Positions 18,003-25,335 of a DNA stretch of 64,000 nucleotides are shown here, in pieces. Position 1 is the stretch's first letter. Each line of letters opens with the position of its first letter. A program made the position numbers and the translations under genes. Under the pieces are notes generated by a model. It had not been told where the DNA came from. It ran no database searches and worked only from the letters and a program-made list of their open reading frames with translations. Source of the stretch: UBA1413 sp964461455 (lineage in GTDB: Bacteria > Bacteroidota > Bacteroidia > Bacteroidales > Prolixibacteraceae); assembly GCA_964461455.1 (NCBI GenBank), contig CAYWUJ010000004.1, positions 40,723 through 104,722 of the forward strand, in the 5' to 3' direction.

Positions 18003-18439
18003 TCCACGACCCCCTTTTTCTCCCAATTCAGTTTCTTCCCGAAACCCAGGCGGTTATCGGTCATTTTTATGGTCTCCAGGTCGACGATCCAGAGGTTGGC
18101 ATTCATAAGAACGGCAAAGGGAAACCGGGCCAGGTAAACACGGGTGACCTTCCCCTTTTCCTCTTCGGAAGGACGACGCATAATCCCCGTGAACTGGACC
18201 CCCTGCACTTTGCTGACCACACTGGTTTCCAGCACAATACCCCCTGCCACCACCGGGTTGACCATCACTTCCCTCACATGACGGGTTTGATCATCGGAGG
18301 TGAACACCAGCCAGTTCTCCTCCTTCATATAGGCATAAAAACAGTGGCACACCCAGGGAGTGTTTCCCGATGTAGTGGCCAGGGAAACCACATGGTGCTT
18401 CTTTATAAAATCGGTGATCCTTTTTTCGGGTAACGACAT
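17999..18439 (-). CDS. YhbP-like (UPF0306) pyridoxamine-phosphate-oxidase-fold protein
   Basis: A 146-residue protein of the split-barrel flavin-binding superfamily, closest in feel to E. coli YhbP: HHVVSLATTSGNTPWVCHCFYAYM, WLVFTSDDQTRHVREVMVNPVVAGGI and KVQGVQFTGIMRR. It probably binds FMN or a similar cofactor in the cytoplasm; no reaction is established for the family. Its stop overlaps that of the ROK kinase on the other strand by 4 bases, and it lies at the end of a minus-strand group, downstream of the M1 aminopeptidase gene. Confidence 0.8.
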   Translation of the reverse strand: MSLPEKRITDFIKKHHVVSLATTSGNTPWVCHCFYAYMKEENWLVFTSDDQTRHVREVMVNPVVAGGIVLETSVVSKVQGVQFTGIMRRPSEEEKGKVTRVYLARFPFAVLMNANLWIVDLETIKMTDNRLGFGKKLNWEKKGVVD

Positions 18440-18536
18440 AATATTTCTTTAAACCACAAATATACACATGTAATCCCGGAACCTGCGGGCACACTCCCCC
18501 CGGAGGGTATGAATCCGGCGGGAAGACAAAAGAAAA

Positions 18537-20474
18537 TCACCGCCTTATAAGAAGGGAGACAGCCTCCCTCCTGTTGGTGGTCACACGGGCCAGATAAGTC
18601 CCGGCAGTCAACCAGGGAGCCGAAAATGAATGACTCCCGGGACGAAGTTCAGAGAGCAGGGTTCCCGACAGGGTGAAGATTTCGACCTTCTCCGCAGTTT
18701 CACCCGCCGGCAGGGCAAGGTGCCAGGTGCCCCCTGACGGATTCGGGTACACGGAAAGAGCGGTTCCGGTCCCGGCCATCGTATTGATCCCCGACGTTTT
18801 GCTGATTTGCCTGATAAGCCACAAATCGGGATCTATCACCATTTCTTCCACAGCAAAACCCACGTTGACGCCAAAGAGTTGTCCGTTATAACGGTGGTCA
18901 AACCTGAAGTCGGTGGAATCCCTTCTTCCGGTACTGTAAAACCTGACCGGAACGGGCATCTCAAAAAAAGCAACGGAACTATGGACGGGGAGCTGTGAGA
19001 GCGAAATATCCACAAATCCTCCTTGCTGTTGTTCCCAGGTGGCGGAATATACAGGATAGCCCTCTCCGTAATACCAGTCATTGAAAAATTCTGTCAAATC
19101 GCGACCTGAAGCGGCCTCCAGGTGATGCACCACTTTTTCATGGGTGGCAAATCCGTATTTCACAGCGGGGTCGGCGGCATAATCTCTCAGCGCGCTAAAA
19201 AAAGCAGGATCTCCCATGATCCAGCGCAGCATGTGGAGAAGGTAGGCTCCCTTGTTGTAAGAGAGGCGGCTGTCAAAGATGCGGTTGACCAGGGTAGTAT
19301 CGGCCACGTAAACCGATCCTTCGGGTTGCCTCACAATGGAGTTCAGGGTATTGGAGAGCCATGTTTTCCAATAGATACCGTCGAAAAGATGTTCGTAGGC
19401 CAGTCCGGTGGCATAGGTGGCGAATCCCTCATTCAGCCAAATATCATGCCATGAGGCCAGGGTAATGCTGTTGCCGAACCAGGAGTGGGCCAGTTCGTGG
19501 GCGACCAGTTCAAATTCGAGGTTTCCCATGAAGCTCATGGTCTGGTGTTCCATGCCCCCGCCCCATCCGAACTGGGCATGGCCATATTTTTCTTTCGCAA
19601 AGGGGTATTCCCCGAAAAGCCGGCTATAGAGGGAGATCAGGCTCAGGGTCGGCCCCGCCTTTGATTTTGCATAATCGAGGTTTTCGGGGTAAACGAAATT
19701 GACAACCGGAAGTTTAACGCCGCTGTCCAGGCCGAGCGTATCCGCAAAATCGGTGTAGTTGGTCACCGCTATGGCCACCAGGTAGGTGGCGATGGGATAA
19801 CGGTGTTTCCAGGTCATGGTCCTTTTCCCTTCATGAAGGGTTTCCGAAACCAGCACCCCGTTGCCGGCGGTCCGGTATAATTCGGGTGTGGTGACGATGA
19901 AATCGGTCGAATCGATCTTGTCGGCCAATGATTGCTTGCAGGGCCACCATTCATAAGCCCCAAAGGGTTCCGAAAGGGTCCACATCACCGGAACACCGGC
20001 ATGCTGACTCGTTTCAAAAGATCCGAAACCCGATTGCATGGGTTCTCCATGGTAATAGACCGTCACGGAATCCACATCACCGGCGGAAAGGAATTCCGCA
20101 AGAGTGATCTCCAGAAGATCACCGGAGTGGGTGAAAGAGAGGTGCCCCTGCCTTACGGTGACGGAATCCACCACCATATTGGATTTCAGGTCGAAGCGAA
20201 GAGGGTTCATTCCGTCCCTGTTTGAGAGAAAACAGGAGGTGACTCCCCCGGAAATGAACCTGATGGCCGGATCGACCTGCCATACCATGCGCTGGTATAT
20301 GAGATCGTAATCCCCGGCCCACGAAGACTCCGTAATAGCGGCCTTTTTCACCCAATGCCCAGCCTCATCAAGGGCTTTCTTTTCGGTGAACCCGGGATCA
20401 GGGGCCTGGGAAAAGAGCGTCAGAGGAAGCAGGGAGCACAAAAAAAGACAGATATACGGGAGCATGAGCCTCAT
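18537..20474 (-). CDS. M1 family aminopeptidase with type IX secretion sorting domain
   Basis: A 645-residue secreted zinc aminopeptidase. After a signal peptide (MRLMLPYICLFLCSLLPLTL) come the M1 beta-saddle and catalytic domain: exopeptidase motif GGMEHQTMSF, zinc motif HELAHSW at about residue 325, and the downstream glutamate in WLNEGFATY. The last 75 residues form a T9SS type A sorting domain: YPNPSGGTWHLALP, VEIFTLSGTLL, LTAGTYLARVTT and a basic end. The protein should be exported by the Sec system, carried across the outer membrane by T9SS and left on the cell surface or released. It has no obvious link to the sugar genes beside it. Confidence 0.94.
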   Translation of the reverse strand: MRLMLPYICLFLCSLLPLTLFSQAPDPGFTEKKALDEAGHWVKKAAITESSWAGDYDLIYQRMVWQVDPAIRFISGGVTSCFLSNRDGMNPLRFDLKSNMVVDSVTVRQGHLSFTHSGDLLEITLAEFLSAGDVDSVTVYYHGEPMQSGFGSFETSQHAGVPVMWTLSEPFGAYEWWPCKQSLADKIDSTDFIVTTPELYRTAGNGVLVSETLHEGKRTMTWKHRYPIATYLVAIAVTNYTDFADTLGLDSGVKLPVVNFVYPENLDYAKSKAGPTLSLISLYSRLFGEYPFAKEKYGHAQFGWGGGMEHQTMSFMGNLEFELVAHELAHSWFGNSITLASWHDIWLNEGFATYATGLAYEHLFDGIYWKTWLSNTLNSIVRQPEGSVYVADTTLVNRIFDSRLSYNKGAYLLHMLRWIMGDPAFFSALRDYAADPAVKYGFATHEKVVHHLEAASGRDLTEFFNDWYYGEGYPVYSATWEQQQGGFVDISLSQLPVHSSVAFFEMPVPVRFYSTGRRDSTDFRFDHRYNGQLFGVNVGFAVEEMVIDPDLWLIRQISKTSGINTMAGTGTALSVYPNPSGGTWHLALPAGETAEKVEIFTLSGTLLSELRPGSHSFSAPWLTAGTYLARVTTNRREAVSLLIRR

Positions 20475-20690
20475 CGGAACGAACGGGTTTTAAGTCATAA
20501 AAATATAAAAAACGGGGCTTCCCCGGAGTCCGGGACGACATTCTTTCCCTGAAAGAAAGAGAAAAGGCACAGCGCCCACAAAGGGAATGCCCTTGTGACC
20601 GCCATGCCTTCATCAGGCCCACACTGTGACGAAGAGGATGATCGAACCCGGGATAATCGTTCGCCTCAGTGGGGAGATATTCCCCGGTTG
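20475..20690. other. Intergenic region between two minus-strand genes
   Basis: This 216-base stretch lies between the ROK kinase stop and the aminopeptidase start. It holds only short inverted repeats (for example GGGGA and TCCCC around 20680) with no T-run. No gene or exact -7 box was found. Confidence 0.35.
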
Positions 20691-21692
20691 TTATTTTTCC
20701 AGTTCCTTCCACACCAGAGCGCTGGCTCCCACGATGGCGGCATCGCCGGGTTTCAGCTGAGAGGGAAGGATCTTGATTTTATTCTTGAAAATGGGAAGCA
20801 GGTGTCTTTCCATGCTCTCCCTGGTGGGTTTGAAGATCAGTTCGCCGGCTGCCGTAGGTCCCCCGAAAAGGAAGATAGCTTCAGGGCTGAGGTGGTGAAC
20901 GGTATCAGCGAGGCCCTGGCCGAGATAATCCCCGGTTTTCTCGAACACTAAATTAGCGACTTTATCACCCGCCACTGCGGCATCATAGATCATTTTGGAG
21001 TCGAGTTCCAGGAAAGACCTCTTGGCCAGCATGCTGTCGGTGGCATTGTAATGGGCCATAAGTTCGAAGGCGGTCCTTTTCATGCCAGGCGCCGAGCAGT
21101 AAGCTTCGAGGTGGCCCAGAGAACCGCAGCCGCAGAGTCTTCCTCCGGGAATCAGGGTGGTATGACCACACTCCCCGGCGAAGCCATCATGGCCATAGAC
21201 CAGGTCACCATTCACGACCACGCCGCTTCCCACGCCGGTACCCAGGGTGTACATCACAAAATTCTTCATTCCGCGGGCTCCGCCGTAAATCATTTCTCCG
21301 ATGGCAGCGGCATTGGCATCATTGGTGAGGGCCAGGGCCGGCATTTCCGGGAAATGACTCCTGAGCAGCTTGATGAAATGAAGAACTCCCCTGAAGGAGA
21401 GGTTCGGGGCATACTCAATGGTGCCGTTGTAGTAATTGCCATTGGGGGCACCAATGCCAATTCCGAGCACTTCCAGATTCTCATTCAGTAGCGTGCCTGA
21501 ATCGATCAGCTTCTGGATGGCTTCAGTCAACTCCTCAATGAACTTTTCAAAATCCCCGTGCGTGGCCGTGGGAATATTGTCCTTAAACATGACATTGCCT
21601 TCAACGTCGACAACCCCGATAGCCGTATTGGTGCCGCCAACGTCCACTCCAATGGCAACTTTTTTCGTCACCTTTTCTTCACTTTTCTTCAT
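20691..21692 (-). CDS. ROK family glucokinase-like sugar kinase
   Basis: A 333-residue ROK kinase resembling Bacteroidota glucokinases: ATP motif GVDVGGTNTAIGVVD, catalytic Asp in TNDANAAAIGEMIYGG, LGTGVGSGVVVNG and the zinc loop GHTTLIPGGRLCGCGSLGHLEAY. The third zinc cysteine of the usual CxCGxxGCxE is replaced by histidine. The metal could still be bound, since His is a competent ligand. It would make glucose-6-phosphate or a similar product in the cytoplasm. An exact -7 box lies 88 bases upstream (21781-21788). It is transcribed away from the esterase gene. Confidence 0.9.
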   Translation of the reverse strand: MKKSEEKVTKKVAIGVDVGGTNTAIGVVDVEGNVMFKDNIPTATHGDFEKFIEELTEAIQKLIDSGTLLNENLEVLGIGIGAPNGNYYNGTIEYAPNLSFRGVLHFIKLLRSHFPEMPALALTNDANAAAIGEMIYGGARGMKNFVMYTLGTGVGSGVVVNGDLVYGHDGFAGECGHTTLIPGGRLCGCGSLGHLEAYCSAPGMKRTAFELMAHYNATDSMLAKRSFLELDSKMIYDAAVAGDKVANLVFEKTGDYLGQGLADTVHHLSPEAIFLFGGPTAAGELIFKPTRESMERHLLPIFKNKIKILPSQLKPGDAAIVGASALVWKELEK

Positions 21693-21780
21693 ATGGTTTT
21701 TTATTAGCGTATTTCGAGCCCTTCAACCGGGTCAAAGCAGGATATGTGTTAATATATGCTGAATCTGCCGGAAAAGCGAA

Positions 21781-21788
21781 CAAATTTA
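21781..21788 (-). promoter_or_regulatory. Putative promoter of the glucokinase-like gene
   Basis: On the minus strand TAAATTTG matches TAnnTTTG exactly, and a TTG lies 17 bases upstream of it, giving a near-consensus Bacteroidota promoter. It would give a leader of about 80 bases. Confidence 0.5.
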
Positions 21789-21857
21789 GAAATAATTGTC
21801 ACTTGCAACCGTCGAAATGTTGTGGAACAGCAAAAATTCCTTTCCGTCGCTGAACCA

Positions 21858-21865
21858 TAATTTTG
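21858..21865 (+). promoter_or_regulatory. Putative -7 box of the esterase gene
   Basis: TAATTTTG matches TAnnTTTG exactly, 44 bases before the esterase ATG, in the divergent gap with the glucokinase-like gene. No clear -33 element is visible. Confidence 0.4.
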
Positions 21866-21909
21866 TAGTTTTACTGCCTGCACTGCTTTATCAATAAATT
21901 CATTGTTTT

Positions 21910-24336
21910 ATGACCAGAAAATACTTTTTAACAGGATTGTGGATGCTGCTCCTGCTTCCCTGGATGGCCACCGCGGAGGAACAGGTTCAATTTCGTGAGG
22001 GGCTGGTCGTCGGGAACTGTCACAACTACGGGCGACAGGGTTTTTATGCTGACCAGTTTGCCTGGCGTTATTTTCAGCCTGACTTCCGTGCTCCGCAGGC
22101 CGGGGATCTCCTTTACACCGACAGTCTGGGGCGCACGGCGGTATGGAAAGAGATCACGGCCGACAGTACAGGGCACTTCCGGGGCAGGCAAGCCTACAAC
22201 GGGTACCTCTACCTCAGCACCCATTCACCACGGGAACAGAATGTTATCCTTAACATCAGCGGAAATGCCATGTTTTATCTCAATGGAGAGCCCCATGCCG
22301 GCGATGCCTATGGCGACAAATGGCTGTATACTCCCGTCAGGCTGAAAAAAGGGGCCAACCATATTTTCATCCGCACCGGGACTATGGGATCCGGGGTTTC
22401 CGCACGGATTATCTTTCCCGGATCTCCGGTCCTGATTAAAGTGGAAGATGCCACCCTTCCCGATATCGTGGAGGGGGTTTCCTCTACTCCGCTCATGGGG
22501 GCTGTGGTCGTCGTGAACAGCTCATCGCGGCCTCTGGAGAGACTCACCTTCCGCAGCACCATAGCGGGAAGGGAGATGGTCACCGAAGTTCCGGTAATCC
22601 TGCCTCTTTCCTCGCGAAAGGTGATGTTCCGTTTCGATGCATCGGGGGTGCAGGCGCCGGGGCCGGCAGAGTGCAGGCTGGTGCTGATGTCGGGGGGAAA
22701 AGAGATGGCGAAAGGAGCGGTCACTGTGGAACCGGTTTCCGCAGACAAGCCATACAGGATTACCTTCATCAGCAAAATCGACGGGAGTCTCCAGTATTAC
22801 GCCGTCAACCCCCGGAAGGGAGGATCTGAGCCCGGAAGGGCACTCTTTTTATCGGTACATGGAGCGGGGGTGGAAGCCATCGGTCAGGCCCGTGCCTATG
22901 CTGCCAAAGAAGAAGGCGACCTGGTAGCTCCCACCAACCGTCGTCCCCGGGGTTTCAACTGGGAGGACTGGGGGCGCACCGACGCCCTCGAGGTGCTGGC
23001 CCTGGCCTCCGGGAAATTTCACCCGGCCTCTGACAGGATTTACCTTACCGGGCACTCCATGGGAGGCCATGGCACCTGGTATCTGGGAGCCACCTATCCC
23101 GGCAAATGGGCCGCCATAGCCCCGTGTGCCGGTTACCCCTCCCTTTTGGGGTATGCCTCGGCCGACGGGAAAATACCCCAGCCGGGAGAGAACATCAACG
23201 AACAGAACCTTTACCGTGCCAGCAACGGCAGTAATGTCTTTGAACTGGCCAAGAATTACGGCGCCTCGGGCATATACATCCACCACGGTGACGACGACCG
23301 CACGGTATCCGTGGAATATGCCCGCCAGATGAGAGAAGTGCTGGGGACATTCCATACCGACTTCTGCTACTATGAATATCCCGGGGGAAGCCACTGGTGG
23401 GGCAGCGGGAGTGTCGACTGGGCGCCACTTTTCAGCTTTTTCGGAAGCCACCCCCGGATCCCTGACAGCCTCCGGAACGCCATCGATTTCACCACGGCCA
23501 ACCCTACCGTCTCATCCGGCACAGCCTGGGTGACCATTCTCCAGCAAAAGGAACCGCTCGAATACAGCCGGGTACGGCTTATCCGCGATCCCCGGAAGGG
23601 CATCATTTCCGGGAAAACAGAAAACGTCACCGCCCTCACCCTCGACCTGGGCGGGTTGAAAGGCCCGGTGGTCACGCTGGACCTCGACGGGAGCCGGCTG
23701 GAGATCCAAGGGGAGAACCAGGGTTCCGAGGTCACCCTCGTCAGGGATGGGGCATGGCGGCAGGGAACACCTCCCGGTCCGGAACAGAAGGGAAAGCATC
23801 GCAACGGCACCTTCAAGGAGCCCTTCGGCCACCTGATGGTGTTTGTTTACGGTACCTCCGGCACCAGGGAAGAGAACGCCTGGGCGCTGGCCAAAGCCCG
23901 TTTTGACGCCGAAACCTGGTACTACCGCGGCAACGGAAGCGTCGACATCGTGGCCGACAGGGATTTTAAGCCCGCCGACTATCCTGACCGGGGGATTATT
24001 CTTTTTGGCAATGCCATCACCAACAGCGCCTGGTCAGCGCTCCTGGGGAGCTGTCCCATTCAGGTCACGCGCGGCAGCCTGACCATGGGCGATAAAACCT
24101 TCACCGGCGACCACCTGGGGGCTTACCTGATGTATCCCCGGCCGGGCAGCGACATCCTCACGGTGGGGGCCGTCACCGGAACGGGACTTCCCGGCATGCA
24201 GGCCGCCTATGCCAACCAGTATTTCACAGGAGGCTCGGGATTCCCCGACTTCACCATTTTCACTGCCGATATGGTCAGGGATGGCGTCAGCGGCATCCTT
24301 GAGGCTGGCTTTTTCGACAATCACTGGAGACTCTGA
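21910..24336 (+). CDS. Secreted multidomain alpha/beta-hydrolase (esterase/peptidase-like)
   Basis: An 808-residue exported hydrolase. Order: signal peptide (about 1-22); a beta-sandwich-like N-terminal region with a lectin-like look (about 25-180, NGYLYLSTHS and FYLNGEPHAGDAYGDKW); a second beta region; an alpha/beta-hydrolase domain (about 300-530) with Ser383 in the nucleophile elbow LTGHSMGGHGTWYLG, a likely Asp in HHGDDDRTVSVEYA and His in PGGSHWW; then a C-terminal region of unknown type (about 550-808). The hydrolase part resembles predicted peptidase/feruloyl-esterase-like families acting on plant polymers. The substrate is unknown; acting on acyl-decorated polysaccharide would fit the hydrolases elsewhere in the window. 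It is convergent with the DUF4249 gene. Confidence 0.8.
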   Translation: MTRKYFLTGLWMLLLLPWMATAEEQVQFREGLVVGNCHNYGRQGFYADQFAWRYFQPDFRAPQAGDLLYTDSLGRTAVWKEITADSTGHFRGRQAYNGYLYLSTHSPREQNVILNISGNAMFYLNGEPHAGDAYGDKWLYTPVRLKKGANHIFIRTGTMGSGVSARIIFPGSPVLIKVEDATLPDIVEGVSSTPLMGAVVVVNSSSRPLERLTFRSTIAGREMVTEVPVILPLSSRKVMFRFDASGVQAPGPAECRLVLMSGGKEMAKGAVTVEPVSADKPYRITFISKIDGSLQYYAVNPRKGGSEPGRALFLSVHGAGVEAIGQARAYAAKEEGDLVAPTNRRPRGFNWEDWGRTDALEVLALASGKFHPASDRIYLTGHSMGGHGTWYLGATYPGKWAAIAPCAGYPSLLGYASADGKIPQPGENINEQNLYRASNGSNVFELAKNYGASGIYIHHGDDDRTVSVEYARQMREVLGTFHTDFCYYEYPGGSHWWGSGSVDWAPLFSFFGSHPRIPDSLRNAIDFTTANPTVSSGTAWVTILQQKEPLEYSRVRLIRDPRKGIISGKTENVTALTLDLGGLKGPVVTLDLDGSRLEIQGENQGSEVTLVRDGAWRQGTPPGPEQKGKHRNGTFKEPFGHLMVFVYGTSGTREENAWALAKARFDAETWYYRGNGSVDIVADRDFKPADYPDRGIILFGNAITNSAWSALLGSCPIQVTRGSLTMGDKTFTGDHLGAYLMYPRPGSDILTVGAVTGTGLPGMQAAYANQYFTGGSGFPDFTIFTADMVRDGVSGILEAGFFDNHWRL

Positions 24337-24389
24337 TCAGGCAGACCAAGGGGAAGAGAGGTTCTGCTGCTGCCTGAACAGCCGGCCCA

Positions 24390-25331
24390 CTAATAAGAAT
24401 TCCTTTCCCCGGGAACGACGGCGCTGGCCCGCGATACGGGATAAACCGCGAAGAAGCCGATGGCGCCATGGGAGATATTGCCCCTGACGTTGGCCGGGGG
24501 ACCGGTGAAGAGGGGCCAGGAGCCCCGCATTTCGGCCTGGGCCCCCTGGATGAAATCAGCATACTCCCTGCTGATGCGGTCCATGCGGATGGTCAGGGTA
24601 TCGCCGGGCGCCAGGGCCTCATCGGGCCGGTGCTGCTGCAGAAAAGCCACACGCCAGCCATTCACATACCTTCCCCCGAAGAGGAAATCATCGGTAACAT
24701 ACCACTCGGTAAGGGTGTCGGTGATGAGGACGTTGTTCCGGTAGGCCAGGAACCGGTACCAGCCGGCATCGGGAGGGTCGCGGAAGTACCCCCTGGCCTC
24801 CCACATGCCCTCTTCGGAATAGTCGGGATAAAACTCCAGCTGTATGTAGTCGAGGTGTACGGGAGACAGAAGATCCTCCGTGGCTTCAAATTCGGTATGC
24901 CCTCCCACAGGGGAAGGGGTTTTCACCCGCAGGGTATAGGATTCCCCGGGGATGCCCGGCACTCCCGGAGAGGTGGCATACAATCCGGGAGAGGTTTCCT
25001 GCAGGGGAAGAAGCCGTCCAGCCGCCAGCAGGGAAACCTCCGCACCGGTCACCGGTGGCGCCGGCCGGCCCCCGAAAAAATCGCCGGTGAGCGATAACCG
25101 CACCTGGTGAGGCCCCGTCTCCGTGGTCAGGGAACCATCCACCACCAACCTGACCATCGCAGGCTCCGTTTCGATCTCTATCCTTTCGGTACAGGCAAAA
25201 AGAAGAAACAGCACGACCACAAGCCACCCCGGGGTCACCGGGGCCTGAAAGGCAACGGACTTCCCTGATCCGGCCAAGAACCCCCGGCCGCTGCAGTCCG
25301 TATGAATTTTCCTGTCAAACCTCATTTTCAT
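24390..25331 (-). CDS. DUF4249 family lipoprotein, partner of a TonB-dependent receptor
   Basis: A 313-residue lipoprotein. The lipobox is LLFAC with Cys47; the 34 residues before the hydrophobic stretch are unusually long for a signal, so the true start may lie further in. After Cys the sequence ERIEIETEPAMVRLVVDGSLTTETG, the VTGAEVSL strand and SPVHLDYIQLEFYPDYSE follow the DUF4249 pattern. In Bacteroidota these surface or periplasmic lipoproteins are encoded just after a TonB-dependent receptor and are thought to help it. Here the receptor gene ends 4 bases upstream, so the two are translationally coupled. The ligand is unknown. Confidence 0.82.
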   Translation of the reverse strand: MKMRFDRKIHTDCSGRGFLAGSGKSVAFQAPVTPGWLVVVLFLLFACTERIEIETEPAMVRLVVDGSLTTETGPHQVRLSLTGDFFGGRPAPPVTGAEVSLLAAGRLLPLQETSPGLYATSPGVPGIPGESYTLRVKTPSPVGGHTEFEATEDLLSPVHLDYIQLEFYPDYSEEGMWEARGYFRDPPDAGWYRFLAYRNNVLITDTLTEWYVTDDFLFGGRYVNGWRVAFLQQHRPDEALAPGDTLTIRMDRISREYADFIQGAQAEMRGSWPLFTGPPANVRGNISHGAIGFFAVYPVSRASAVVPGERNSY

Positions 25332-25335
25332 CCTG

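Noticed and set aside
24340..24383. CAGGCAG...CTGCCTG inverted repeat between the esterase and DUF4249 genes as a terminator
   Set aside because: The stem is only seven pairs with a loop of over 20 bases and no T-run on either strand.
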